A stretch of DNA of 34,925 nucleotides from SVFI01 sp045535935 (GTDB taxonomy: Bacteria > Bacillota > Clostridia > Lachnospirales > Lachnospiraceae). This document shows positions 1 through 8,534 of this stretch, one piece after another. Each line of letters opens with the position of its first letter. The first letter of the stretch is position 1. The stretch lies in the NCBI GenBank assembly GCA_045535935.1, contig JAZSMO010000044.1:1-34925 (forward strand), given 5' to 3'. A program made the position numbers and the translations under genes. The notes under the pieces were generated by a model. That model had not been told where the DNA came from. It searched no databases and worked only from the letters and a program-made list of their open reading frames with translations.

Positions 1-355
<355 letters not shown>

Positions 356-423
356 TGAAGGAGATAGGTTGGATGTAAAAGAGAGATTTCAGTATTCGGT
401 TTTGAAGGCATGGCCTTTATATT

Positions 424-497
424 GGCCCAGTGGCTCAGTTGGTTAGAGCGCCGCCCTGTCACGGCGGAGGTCGTCGGTTCGAGTCCGATCTGGGTCG
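424..497 (+). tRNA. tRNA-Asp (GTC)
   Basis: A 74-nt cloverleaf. The acceptor strands are GGCCCAG at 424 and CTGGGTC ending at 496, with discriminator G. The anticodon loop CTGTCAC reads GTC (Asp), and the T loop is TTCGAGT. CCA is not encoded. It is the first of seven tRNA genes directly downstream of the 23S gene and is probably part of the same rRNA transcript. Confidence 0.96.
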
Positions 498-507
498 CTA
501 CGAATGA

Positions 508-580
508 GGGATCTTAGCTCAGCTGGGAGAGCATCTGCCTTACAAGCAGAGGGTCACAGGTTCGAGCCCTGTAGGTCCCA
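508..580 (+). tRNA. tRNA-Val (TAC)
   Basis: A 73-nt cloverleaf with acceptor strands GGGATCT and AGGTCCC and discriminator A. The anticodon loop CTTACAA reads TAC (Val). CCA is not encoded. Confidence 0.96.
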
Positions 581-618
581 TTTTATTGTTAAAGAATCTT
601 TTCTTTGACAATAAATTT

Positions 619-691
619 GCCGATGTGGCTCAATTGGCAGAGCAGCTGATTTGTAATCAGCAGGTTATCGGTTCGAGTCCGATCATCGGCT
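619..691 (+). tRNA. tRNA-Thr (TGT)
   Basis: A 73-nt cloverleaf with acceptor strands GCCGATG and CATCGGC and discriminator T. The anticodon loop TTTGTAA reads TGT (Thr). CCA is not encoded. Confidence 0.96.
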
Positions 692-713
692 TTTCAAATT
701 TTATATTTGATAT

Positions 714-795
714 GGGTGGATTCCCGAGTGGCCAAAGGGGACAGACTGTAAATCTGCTGGCAATGCCTTCGAAGGTTCGAATCCTTCTCCGCCCA
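714..795 (+). tRNA. tRNA-Tyr (GTA)
   Basis: An 82-nt class II tRNA with a long variable arm, as expected for bacterial tRNA-Tyr. The acceptor strands are GGGTGGA and TCCGCCC, with discriminator A. The anticodon loop CTGTAAA reads GTA. CCA is not encoded. Confidence 0.96.
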
Positions 796-828
796 TTTGT
801 TTCTTTATGAAACACAATATTATATTAA

Positions 829-902
<74 letters not shown>

Positions 903-908
903 CTCTTT

Positions 909-981
<73 letters not shown>

Positions 982-1005
982 TTCTGTAATGTATGCAGAT
1001 GATAT

Positions 1006-1078
1006 GGGCCACTAGCTCAGGTGGTAGAGCACTTGACTTTTAATCAAGTTGTCCGGGGTTCGAGTCCCCGGTGGCTCA
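1006..1078 (+). tRNA. tRNA-Lys (TTT)
   Basis: A 73-nt cloverleaf with acceptor strands GGGCCAC and GTGGCTC and discriminator A. The anticodon loop CTTTTAA reads TTT (Lys). It is the last tRNA of the array; a rho-independent terminator starts 6 nt downstream. CCA is not encoded. Confidence 0.96.
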
Positions 1079-1083
1079 TTTAC

Positions 1084-1110
1084 AAGACGGTGAGAAGCCG
1101 TCTTTTTTTA
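1084..1110 (+). terminator. Terminator of the rRNA/tRNA operon
   Basis: Hairpin AAGACGG / CCGTCTT with a 7-nt loop, followed by a T run. It ends the 23S-tRNA transcript. Confidence 0.9.
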
Positions 1111-1148
1111 TGCAGAAATATTTTTTCAAAAAGAGAAATAGCAGATAC

Positions 1149-1177
1149 TTGATTTTTCAGAAGGAGACGCATATTAT
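1149..1177 (+). promoter_or_regulatory. Probable sigma-A promoter of the lipoprotein gene at 1215
   Basis: TTGATT at 1149 and TATTAT at 1172 are separated by 17 bp and lie between the tRNA-operon terminator and the lipoprotein start. Judged by eye from consensus only. Confidence 0.55.
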
Positions 1178-1214
1178 AAAAACAGAAGGCAACTCTTTCG
1201 GAAGGGGGAAAAAT

Positions 1215-1658
1215 ATGAAAAAAATAAGAATAATAGCAATGGTTATGTTAATAAGTATTCTTTTTTTGCAAGGATGTTCAACAGAAGGTACTACCTCAAT
1301 AAAGGTTGTTGTGAGTGAAAATGGAAAACGAGTGGAAGCGGAATTAAAGGCAGATCAATCCAAGCAATATGAATGGTTATATTTTACCAAGGAAAATAAT
1401 CTGACGGAGTCTGCAACGGAATTCAGTAACGATCTTTTTAGCGACACCTATATACAGAAATATGGATTTGTTATTGATGAAAGAGGGCAGGACACGATAT
1501 ATTTTGTCTTGTATCAGACAGATGATATTGAGAGCGGAAAAGTTTTTGAGTATGATATAGCATACGATAAAGACGGAAATATAGTTTTGAGCGATAAAAA
1601 AGAAGGATTGTTGAAAAATAATGCAGAGTTGCTGGAGAAAGTAAAAGCTTCACAGTAA
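1215..1658 (+). CDS. Small secreted lipoprotein, function unknown
   Basis: 147 residues. The N terminus is a type II signal peptide: basic MKKIR, a hydrophobic stretch, then lipobox L-Q-G-C with the lipidated cysteine at residue 21. The mature part is hydrophilic and matches no family I recognise. The reading frame is open upstream into tRNA-Lys, but the start at 1215 is chosen because it has a strong AAGGGGGAA ribosome binding site 4 nt upstream and directly gives the signal peptide. The gene stands alone, with its own promoter and a terminator immediately after. It probably sits on the outer face of the cell membrane; no function can be assigned. Confidence 0.85.
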   Translation: MKKIRIIAMVMLISILFLQGCSTEGTTSIKVVVSENGKRVEAELKADQSKQYEWLYFTKENNLTESATEFSNDLFSDTYIQKYGFVIDERGQDTIYFVLYQTDDIESGKVFEYDIAYDKDGNIVLSDKKEGLLKNNAELLEKVKASQ

Positions 1659-1671
1659 CTATTAAAAAAAG

Positions 1672-1738
1672 AGCATTTTTCTTTGTGCTAAGATCTCCAT
1701 TTAGGAAGTCTTATTGCAAAGGAAAGTGCTTTTTGTTT
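1672..1738 (+). terminator. Long-loop terminator after the lipoprotein gene
   Basis: A 14-bp stem (left arm 1672-1685, right arm 1717-1730, all positions paired if G-T is allowed) closes a ~31-nt loop that can fold further. It is followed by TTTTGTTT. Confidence 0.7.
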
Positions 1739-1779
1739 CACTTTTCCTATGATATACTGTAACGGGAAAAGGTGAAAAT

Positions 1780-3261
1780 ATGAAAGAAACATTGTACGAC
1801 AAATTGGATAAATTGAAGCTTTCCGATGAATATGCATTTCATATGCCGGGTCATAAGAGAAATGAAGACGAAGGACCTTTTGCGGAAGTAATGAAAATGG
1901 ATATTACGGAAATAGATGGGTTTGATAATCTGCATCATCCGGAAGAAATTATAAAAGAGGAACAGGAATTTGCAGCAAAACTTTACGGTGCGAAAAAAAC
2001 CTTTTTTTTGGTGAATGGTAGCACAGCGGGTATTCTTGCAGCAATCTGCGGAACGACTTCGGATTCGGAAAACATTGTTTTTTCAAGAAATGCCCACAAG
2101 TCGGCGTATCATGCGCTCTACTTGAAAGATCTGTCAGCATACTACATTTATCCGCAGCAAGGAAAAGAAAAGAAGTATATACAAGGCAGAATTTTACCTG
2201 AAGATGTGGAAAAGCAAATGGAACGCAGCGGTGCAAAAGTTGTTTTTGTCACATCACCTACGTATGAGGGAATCGTTTCGGATATTTCATCCATTGCAGA
2301 AGTCGTGCATAAAAGAAATGGTATTTTGATCGTGGATGAAGCACATGGTGCACATTTTGGATTTCATTCCTATTTTCCGAAAAGTGCGATAGGGCAGGGA
2401 GCAGATATTGTGATTCAAAGTTTGCATAAAACGTTACCGAGTCTGACCCAGACCGCACTTTTGCATATATGCAGCAATCGCATAAATGAGCAGGAAGTTG
2501 CAAGATGGCTGAGCATTTTTCAGACAAGCAGTCCTTCCTATGTCTTAATGGCATCTATGAGTCGGTGCTTACATGAGATTTCGGAGAAAGCGGAAATTTA
2601 TTTTTCGCAGTATCGGCAAAAATTGGACAGCTTTTATGAATGTACGCGCGGGCTTACTTGTTTATCTGTCATGCATCCGACAGATGCACAGAAGTTTTTT
2701 CAGGCGCAAACCGATCCGTCTAAGATTGTAATCTGTGCAGAAAATCTTGTAGACGAAAAAGGAAAGAATTTCGGAGGAAAGCAGTTAGGAGAGATTCTTT
2801 TAAAAACTTATGGGCTTCAAATGGAAATGATTTCGGAAAAATATGTTCTTGCAATGACCAGCATCTATGATTCGCAGGAAGGATTTCGTAGATTAACGCA
2901 GGCTTTAAAAGAAATCGATAAAACATTAAAAAGAAAAGATTTACTTGAAAGTACAAAAGAGCTTGCGGATACAGGAACCGGAGACGGAGTGAAAGCGCAG
3001 GCGTTCATGACGATAAAACAGGCTTTGAACGGTAATAAAGAAAAAAAGAAGTGGGCCGATTGTGTCGAAAGTATCAGTGCGGAATATGTTTATCTTTATC
3101 CGCCGGGATCACCGATCCTTGTTCCCGGCGAAAAAATCACATCGCAGATACAAAAGGAAATCGATAATTATAAAAAGCAGGGTTTGAATGTTTTGGGGCC
3201 TGCAGATGATAATTGGGAACAGTTTACGATTGTAAAAAAAGGTAATAATATACAGAAGTAA
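1780..3261 (+). CDS. yaaO: Orn/Lys/Arg decarboxylase family protein (YaaO-like)
   Basis: 493 residues, close to Bacillus YaaO (about 480). This is a PLP-dependent fold-type I decarboxylase of the ornithine/lysine/arginine class. Visible motifs are HMPGHKR at residues 21-27, VDEAHGAHF at 185-193 containing the PLP-pyridine-binding Asp, and QSLHKTLPSLTQT with the Schiff-base lysine at residue 217. The C-terminal small domain carries the conserved PPGSPILVPGE stretch. It is predicted to be cytoplasmic and to make a polyamine precursor such as agmatine or cadaverine; the substrate cannot be told from the sequence. The AAAAGGTGA ribosome binding site fixes the start. In Bacillus the same gene opens the yaaO-tmk-yaaQ-yaaR-holB cluster, which this window mirrors. 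Confidence 0.93.
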   Translation: MKETLYDKLDKLKLSDEYAFHMPGHKRNEDEGPFAEVMKMDITEIDGFDNLHHPEEIIKEEQEFAAKLYGAKKTFFLVNGSTAGILAAICGTTSDSENIVFSRNAHKSAYHALYLKDLSAYYIYPQQGKEKKYIQGRILPEDVEKQMERSGAKVVFVTSPTYEGIVSDISSIAEVVHKRNGILIVDEAHGAHFGFHSYFPKSAIGQGADIVIQSLHKTLPSLTQTALLHICSNRINEQEVARWLSIFQTSSPSYVLMASMSRCLHEISEKAEIYFSQYRQKLDSFYECTRGLTCLSVMHPTDAQKFFQAQTDPSKIVICAENLVDEKGKNFGGKQLGEILLKTYGLQMEMISEKYVLAMTSIYDSQEGFRRLTQALKEIDKTLKRKDLLESTKELADTGTGDGVKAQAFMTIKQALNGNKEKKKWADCVESISAEYVYLYPPGSPILVPGEKITSQIQKEIDNYKKQGLNVLGPADDNWEQFTIVKKGNNIQK

Positions 3262-3268
3262 ATATCCG

Positions 3269-3297
3269 TTGCAATCACCCATTGAAAGTGCGATAAT
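3269..3297 (+). promoter_or_regulatory. Probable sigma-A promoter of pyk
   Basis: TTGCAA at 3269 and GATAAT at 3292, 17 bp apart, 34 bp before the pyruvate kinase start. It would give pyk its own transcription inside the cluster. Confidence 0.6.
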
Positions 3298-3330
3298 AAA
3301 AATAATAGACATCTAGGAAAGGCGGAAAAA

Positions 3331-4743
3331 ATGAGAAAAACAAAAATAATTTGTACCATCGGACCTGCAAGTGAAAGCGAAGAAATATTAAGAGAATTGA
3401 TGCTTGCTGGAATGAATGTGGCGCGATTTAATTTTTCGCATGGTACACATGAAGAGCAAAAGATAAAGCTTGCAAAAGTAATTAAGGTCAGCAATGAATT
3501 AAACTTACCGGTAGCTACTTTATTAGATACGAAAGGACCGGAAATTCGTCTGTGCGATTTTGAAGGCGGAAAGGCGGAATTGGAAAGCGGTCAGATCTTT
3601 GTTTTGACGACGGAAGATATGCTCGGAACAAAGGAGAAGGCTTCTATTACGTATAAAAATTTAAAAAATGATATTCAAGTAGGAAGTACGATTCTTATTG
3701 ATGACGGAAAAATCGAAATGACAGTGGAAAAAATAGAAGACGAAGAAATCCATTGTCGGGTTGTCAATGGTGGTAAAGTATCCAATCATAAAGGAATCAA
3801 TGCACCGGGCGCCATACTTTCCATGCCTTATATTTCTGATGTGGATCGTGCGGACATCGAATTTTGTGCGCAGATGGGCTATGATTTCCTGGCGGCTTCT
3901 TTTGTAAGAAGCAAAGAAGATGTACTTGCTGTCCGTAAGATTTTGGACGATAACAACAGCAAAGCCCAGATTATTGCTAAGATTGAAAATATGCAGGGTA
4001 TTGAAAATCTGGATGAAATATTAGAAGTTTCCGACGGAATCATGGTAGCCAGAGGAGACATGGGTGTGGAGGTTCCGCTTGAGGAAGTTCCGGTTCTCCA
4101 GAAAATGATGATCAAAAAGGCAGTTGCACTCGGAAAACATGTAATCACGGCGACACAGATGCTGGAATCCATGATTACAAATCCGAGACCGACGCGAGCA
4201 GAGACTGCAGACGTGGCAAATGCAATTTATGACGGAACAACAGCGATTATGCTTTCCGGAGAAAGTGCTGCGGGAGCTTATCCTATCGAAGCGCTTAAAA
4301 CGATGGCAAAAATTGCCGAAAGAACGGAAGAGGATATTGATTATAAAGGCCGTCTTCAGAAGATAGACATGAAAGGGAAGTATGACATTACTACTGCAAT
4401 ATCTCACGCAACGTGTACGACGGCGATGGATCTGAATGCGGCGGCGATCATTACCGTTACTATGTCCGGTTTTACAGCCAATATGATCTCCAGATACAAA
4501 CCGGGTTGTCCGATTATCGGATGCAGTGTGAATCCGAGAGTGTGCAGACAGCTTTCTCTTGCCTGGGGTGTCCAGCCATTGCTTATGAGAAAAGAAGAGA
4601 CGGCGGAGGATCTGTTTGAGGATGCGGAGCGTCTTGCACTGAAATCGGGATATATCAGAGAAGGCGATATTGCGGTTCTGACAGCGGGAGTTCCGCTGGG
4701 AGTGTCCGGAAATACCAACATGATTCGTGTAATCGAAGTTTAA
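3331..4743 (+). CDS. pyk: Pyruvate kinase
   Basis: 470 residues, the usual length for the short bacterial enzyme without the C-terminal PEP-utiliser-like domain found in Bacillus. It converts phosphoenolpyruvate and ADP to pyruvate and ATP in glycolysis, in the cytoplasm. The N terminus KTKIICTIGPAS is the family signature. DTKGPEIR, the catalytic IIAKIENMQGIENLDEI stretch, VARGDMGVE and the MLESMI metal/PEP-site segment follow in the expected order. AGGAAAGGCGG precedes the start at good spacing. It lies between the decarboxylase and the guanylate-kinase-like gene, a position not shared with Bacillus. Confidence 0.98.
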   Translation: MRKTKIICTIGPASESEEILRELMLAGMNVARFNFSHGTHEEQKIKLAKVIKVSNELNLPVATLLDTKGPEIRLCDFEGGKAELESGQIFVLTTEDMLGTKEKASITYKNLKNDIQVGSTILIDDGKIEMTVEKIEDEEIHCRVVNGGKVSNHKGINAPGAILSMPYISDVDRADIEFCAQMGYDFLAASFVRSKEDVLAVRKILDDNNSKAQIIAKIENMQGIENLDEILEVSDGIMVARGDMGVEVPLEEVPVLQKMMIKKAVALGKHVITATQMLESMITNPRPTRAETADVANAIYDGTTAIMLSGESAAGAYPIEALKTMAKIAERTEEDIDYKGRLQKIDMKGKYDITTAISHATCTTAMDLNAAAIITVTMSGFTANMISRYKPGCPIIGCSVNPRVCRQLSLAWGVQPLLMRKEETAEDLFEDAERLALKSGYIREGDIAVLTAGVPLGVSGNTNMIRVIEV

Positions 4744-4784
4744 GGATAAATGTTTCATCAACAGAGAATGTGAAGTAAGAGCGA

Positions 4785-5372
4785 ATGGGAAAGATTTTTT
4801 ATCTGATGGGCAAAAGCTCGTCCGGAAAAGATACGATATACAAAAAGTTAATAGAGGATAAAGATCTGTCACTGGAAAAAATCGTTCTTTACACCACGAG
4901 ACCGATTCGGGTCGGAGAAAAGGATGGCGTGGAATATCATTTTGTATCGGAAGAAGCGATGGAGCAGATGCAAAAAGAAGAAAGAGTGATTGAGCAAAGA
5001 ACCTATAATACGTGTCTCGGAAGATGGCATTATTTTACGGCGGATGACAGCTTGATTGATTTGACTTCTCACAGCTATATCATGATTGGGACGATAGAGT
5101 CTTTTTTAAAGACAAAAGAATATTATGGCAAAGAGCGAGTCATACCGATTATGATAAGCCTGGATGACGGGATTCGTCTTCAGCGGGCGCTGGATCGGGA
5201 AAAAGGTCAGGAAAATCCGAAATATTCCGAAATGTGTCGACGATTTCTGGCGGATGAAACAGATTTTTCATCGGAGAAAAAAGAGGAGGCCGGGATTGAA
5301 ACAGAGTTTGTCAATGAGGATCTTTCGGTCTGTTTAGAAGAAATTAAGCAGTTTATTATGAAACAGTTATAA
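4785..5372 (+). CDS. Guanylate-kinase-like P-loop protein
   Basis: 195 residues, about guanylate kinase size. It has a P-loop at residues 9-16 (GKSSSGKD) and the TTRPIRVGEKDGVEYHFVS segment that corresponds to the GMP-binding region of Gmk. The rest is divergent, and the lid region differs from canonical Gmk. The family converts GMP to GDP with ATP, but this gene occupies the position where Bacillus has tmk (thymidylate kinase) next to yaaQ/yaaR/holB. It may therefore be a paralog with another nucleotide substrate, and a canonical gmk is probably elsewhere. 22 nt separate it from yaaR, so they are likely co-transcribed. Confidence 0.82.
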   Translation: MGKIFYLMGKSSSGKDTIYKKLIEDKDLSLEKIVLYTTRPIRVGEKDGVEYHFVSEEAMEQMQKEERVIEQRTYNTCLGRWHYFTADDSLIDLTSHSYIMIGTIESFLKTKEYYGKERVIPIMISLDDGIRLQRALDREKGQENPKYSEMCRRFLADETDFSSEKKEEAGIETEFVNEDLSVCLEEIKQFIMKQL

Positions 5373-5393
5373 AAAAGTAAAGGAGGCGGGCAA

Positions 5394-5834
5394 ATGGATA
5401 TTAAAGTTAACCAGATGACACCGGTTGCGCAGACAGAAGCTGTGGCGCAGACGGCGCCGACTGACGGAAATTTTAAATTTATGCTCGCCAGCCATATACA
5501 GGAGCAGGATTTACAGGTGAGGCTCACCGCCATGATGGAAGAGATCACCAGACAGGGAGATCGGATTTCCAAAAAGATGGATATCCGGGATATGCGAAAA
5601 TACAGAACCCTGATCAAATCCTTTATGAATGAAGTAGTCAGCAGGAGTCATAAGTTTTCCAGAGAAAATTTTCTCGATCGAAGAGGAAGACATCGAGTAT
5701 ATGGTATTATTAAACAGGTAGATGACACACTGGACGAATTAGCCAGAGAATTGGTAAAAGATGAGAAAGACCATATTGCTATTTTAAATATGATTGGAGA
5801 AATCCGGGGATTGCTCCTTGATATTTTTACATAG
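5394..5834 (+). CDS. yaaR: YaaR family protein (DUF327)
   Basis: 146 residues, the typical length. It is recognised by the DUF327 pattern: a variable N terminus, then a helical core with KKMDIRDMRKYRTLIKSFM and the RRGRHRVYGIIKQVDD segment, ending in a leucine-rich helix. The family is a conserved Firmicute companion of holB, with no established biochemical function that I know of. A strong AAAGGAGGCGG site precedes the ATG. Synteny with holB and ricT supports the call. Confidence 0.9.
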   Translation: MDIKVNQMTPVAQTEAVAQTAPTDGNFKFMLASHIQEQDLQVRLTAMMEEITRQGDRISKKMDIRDMRKYRTLIKSFMNEVVSRSHKFSRENFLDRRGRHRVYGIIKQVDDTLDELARELVKDEKDHIAILNMIGEIRGLLLDIFT

Positions 5835-5877
5835 AAATGGTTACAGATAACGATTTTATGATGAAGAGGTAACGCTT

Positions 5878-6867
5878 ATGCCGAATTTTAAAGATATTTA
5901 CGGACAAAAACAAATTGTAGAACATTTTCGTAATGCACTGGAATCAAAAAAGATTTCACATGCTTACATTATCAATGGAGAAAGAAGCAGTGGAAAAGAG
6001 TTTATTGCCAAGATTTTTGCCATGGCATTGCAGTGCGAAAACTTTGATACGGAACCATGTAATGAATGCCATTCCTGCAAACAGGCGTTGTCGGGCAATC
6101 ATCCGGACATTATCCGTGTGCAGCATGAAAAACCGGCGACAGTCGGCGTGGAAGATATCCGCATCGGTGTGAACAATGATGTAGTGATTAAACCATACAG
6201 CGGTCCGTGGAAGATTTATATTATTAATGAAGCGGAAAAAATGACGGTTCAGGCACAGAATGCTCTTTTAAAAACATTGGAGGAGCCACCGGCGTATGCA
6301 GTAATTCTTTTGCTTACTTCCAATCTGGAGGCTCTTTTGCCGACGATACAGAGTCGCTGCGTCGTATTAAATATGAAACCGGTTCCGGATGATGTAATTA
6401 AAAAATATCTCATGGAAGAAATACATATTCCGGATTACAAAGCGGACGTATGTACGGCTTTTGCCAGAGGTAATCTCGGAAAAGCTAAGGCGCTTGCTGC
6501 CAGCGAGGAGTTTGACAATATTAAAACAGAAGCGGTCAGTCTGCTCAAATATATCCGTGAGATGGAGATTACGGATATTATGGCGGCCATCAAAAAAATT
6601 AATGACTATAAGATAGACATTAATGATTATTTGGATATTCTGTCCGTATGGTACAGGGATGTTTTGTTGTTCAAGGCAACAAATGATGTGAATCACTTGA
6701 TTTTTAAAGATGAAATACAGTATATTAAGAAAGTGTCCGATCAAAGTGCCTATGAAGGCATAGAGATTATTTTGGATGCACTTGAAAAAGCGAAATCCAG
6801 ACTCAGAGCAAATGTGAATTTTGATCTGACTATGGAACTTTTACTGTTGACAATAAAGGAGAATTAA
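5878..6867 (+). CDS. holB: DNA polymerase III subunit delta' (clamp loader)
   Basis: 329 residues. This AAA+ clamp-loader subunit helps load the beta sliding clamp at the replication fork. The P-loop region at residues 34-41 (GERSSGKE) is degenerate, which is normal for delta'. A four-cysteine zinc knuckle is formed by C53, C61, C64 and C67. The LLKTLEEPP motif and LPTIQSRC (the SRC motif) follow. The C-terminal helical collar domain is present. The next gene, ricT, begins 2 nt after the stop codon, indicating translational coupling. Confidence 0.97.
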   Translation: MPNFKDIYGQKQIVEHFRNALESKKISHAYIINGERSSGKEFIAKIFAMALQCENFDTEPCNECHSCKQALSGNHPDIIRVQHEKPATVGVEDIRIGVNNDVVIKPYSGPWKIYIINEAEKMTVQAQNALLKTLEEPPAYAVILLLTSNLEALLPTIQSRCVVLNMKPVPDDVIKKYLMEEIHIPDYKADVCTAFARGNLGKAKALAASEEFDNIKTEAVSLLKYIREMEITDIMAAIKKINDYKIDINDYLDILSVWYRDVLLFKATNDVNHLIFKDEIQYIKKVSDQSAYEGIEIILDALEKAKSRLRANVNFDLTMELLLLTIKEN

Positions 6868-6868
6868 A

Positions 6869-7783
6869 ATGATAAAAGTTGTTGGAGTGCGATTCCGAAC
6901 AGCGGGAAAAATCTACTATTTTGATCCGATGAAACTTCCGATCAAAAAGGGCGACCATGTCATCGTGGAAACAGCCAGAGGTGTAGAGTACGGTACCGTA
7001 GTGGGCGGAATCAAGGAAGTGACAGACGATGAGGTGACACAGCCACTGAAGCCGGTTCTTCGTATTGCAACACCGAAGGACGATAAGCAGGAAGAGGCCA
7101 ATCGTGAAAAAGAAAAAGAGGCATTAAAGGTTTGTCTGGAAAAGGTGCAGAAGCACAACCTGGATATGAAGCTTATCGATGCAGAATATACCTTTGATAA
7201 CAATAAAGTATTATTTTACTTTACGGCGGACGGAAGAGTCGATTTCCGTGAGCTGGTGAAGGATTTGGCATCGGTATTTAAAACACGAATCGAGCTCAGA
7301 CAGATCGGTGTGCGTGACGAGACCAAGATTGTGGGCGGTATCGGTATTTGCGGAAGACCGCTTTGTTGTCACAGCTTTTTGGACGAGTTTGCTCCGGTGT
7401 CAATCAAAATGGCGAAGGAACAGAATCTTTCCCTTAATCCGACCAAAATTTCCGGTGTATGCGGACGACTTATGTGCTGTTTGAAAAATGAACAGGAAAC
7501 CTACGAATATTTAAATCGCAAGCTTCCGAATGTGGGAGATTATGTTACAACAGATGACGGATTAAAAGGAGAAGTACACAGTGTCAACGTGCTCCGTCAG
7601 CTGGTAAAGGTACTGGTGGAAGAAGGAGATGAAAAAGAAATTCACGAGTATAAAGTGGATCAGCTTCGTTTCAAAAGACGCCACGGAAGAAAAGAAAAGG
7701 TATCTGCTGCGGAAGAAAAAGAATTAAAAGAACTGGAAAACCTTGAGAAAAAAGAAGGGAAATCAAAACTCAATGACGATTAA
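6869..7783 (+). CDS. ricT: RicT/YaaT PSP1-domain protein
   Basis: 304 residues. The PSP1 domain contains two conserved cysteine clusters, GICGRPLCC and GVCGRLMCC. In Bacillus, RicT (YaaT) forms a complex with RicA and RicF that carries Fe-S clusters and stimulates RNase Y-dependent mRNA processing; membrane association is known for that family. RicA and RicF are not in this window. The C terminus is a highly charged Lys/Glu tail. It overlaps the next gene by 11 nt and follows holB by 2 nt, as in the Bacillus holB-yaaT-yabA-yabB order, but yabA is absent here. Confidence 0.95.
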   Translation: MIKVVGVRFRTAGKIYYFDPMKLPIKKGDHVIVETARGVEYGTVVGGIKEVTDDEVTQPLKPVLRIATPKDDKQEEANREKEKEALKVCLEKVQKHNLDMKLIDAEYTFDNNKVLFYFTADGRVDFRELVKDLASVFKTRIELRQIGVRDETKIVGGIGICGRPLCCHSFLDEFAPVSIKMAKEQNLSLNPTKISGVCGRLMCCLKNEQETYEYLNRKLPNVGDYVTTDDGLKGEVHSVNVLRQLVKVLVEEGDEKEIHEYKVDQLRFKRRHGRKEKVSAAEEKELKELENLEKKEGKSKLNDD

Positions 7784-8522
7784 GCTTTTACCGAATGAAA
7801 GGCTTGACGATCTGGGGCGGAAAGGATATAAAATCATTCAGAATCCGGATAAATTCTGTTTTGGTATTGATGCGGTGCTTCTTTCGGAGTTTACGAAAGT
7901 AAAAGACGGAAAAAAAGTGTTGGATCTCGGCACCGGGACAGGAATCCTTCCGATTCTGTTGGAGGCCAAGACAGGTGCAGCACATCTGACAGGGCTTGAG
8001 ATACAGGAAGAGAGTGCGGATATGGCTGCAAGAAGTGTGGCCTACAACGGACTGGAAGATAAGATTTCCATTGTAACAGGTGATATAAAAGAAGCAGGAA
8101 GCTTATTCGGCGCTGCTTCTTTTGACGTTATAACCTGTAATCCTCCTTATATGATCGGAGGACATGGATTGCAAAATCCGTCGCAGGCCAAGATGATCGC
8201 AAGACATGAAATACTATGTACTTTTGAGGATGTTGCCAGAGAAACGGCGTATCTGCTGAAGGAGGGCGGCAATTTTTATCTCGTTCACCGGCCGTTCCGA
8301 TTGGCAGAAATCATTTCTGTCCTTGTAAAATACAGGTTGGAGCCGAAGAGGATCCGCTTTGTTCATCCTTATGCGGACAAAGAGCCCAATATGGTGCTGA
8401 TTGAGGCAAAAAAAGGAGCGGGTTCCAGAGTGACCATAGAAAAGCCTCTTATTATTTACAAAGAAAAAGGACAGTATTCCGATGAGGTCTGTCAGGTATA
8501 CAAAACACCATTTTTTGAATAG
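7773..8522 (+). CDS. yabB: tRNA1(Val) adenine(37)-N6-methyltransferase family (YabB/TrmN6-like)
   Basis: 249 residues, a Rossmann-fold SAM-dependent methyltransferase. Motif I is DLGTGTGILP at residues 51-60. The N6-adenine catalytic tetrad NPPY is at 123-126, which points to methylation of an exocyclic amino group. The conserved N-terminal segment with FGIDAVLLSEF matches YabB/YfiC proteins. The start at 7773 is chosen over an upstream in-frame GTG-type start because it has an AAGAAGGGA site and the family N terminus. It overlaps ricT by 11 nt. The target tRNA is inferred from the family, not shown. Confidence 0.9.
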   Translation: MTIKLLPNERLDDLGRKGYKIIQNPDKFCFGIDAVLLSEFTKVKDGKKVLDLGTGTGILPILLEAKTGAAHLTGLEIQEESADMAARSVAYNGLEDKISIVTGDIKEAGSLFGAASFDVITCNPPYMIGGHGLQNPSQAKMIARHEILCTFEDVARETAYLLKEGGNFYLVHRPFRLAEIISVLVKYRLEPKRIRFVHPYADKEPNMVLIEAKKGAGSRVTIEKPLIIYKEKGQYSDEVCQVYKTPFFE

Positions 8523-8534
8523 AAAGGAAAACGC

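Noticed and set aside
356..423. 5S rRNA gene after 23S
   Set aside because: Too short (68 nt) and without the conserved 5S segments.
1071..1214. N-terminal extension of the lipoprotein frame
   Set aside because: It begins inside tRNA-Lys and crosses the terminator; the signal peptide starts at 1215 with a good ribosome binding site.
4021..4872. 283-codon minus-strand frame opposite pyk and the start of the guanylate-kinase-like gene
   Set aside because: Antisense shadow of real genes, low-complexity composition and no ribosome binding site or family resemblance.
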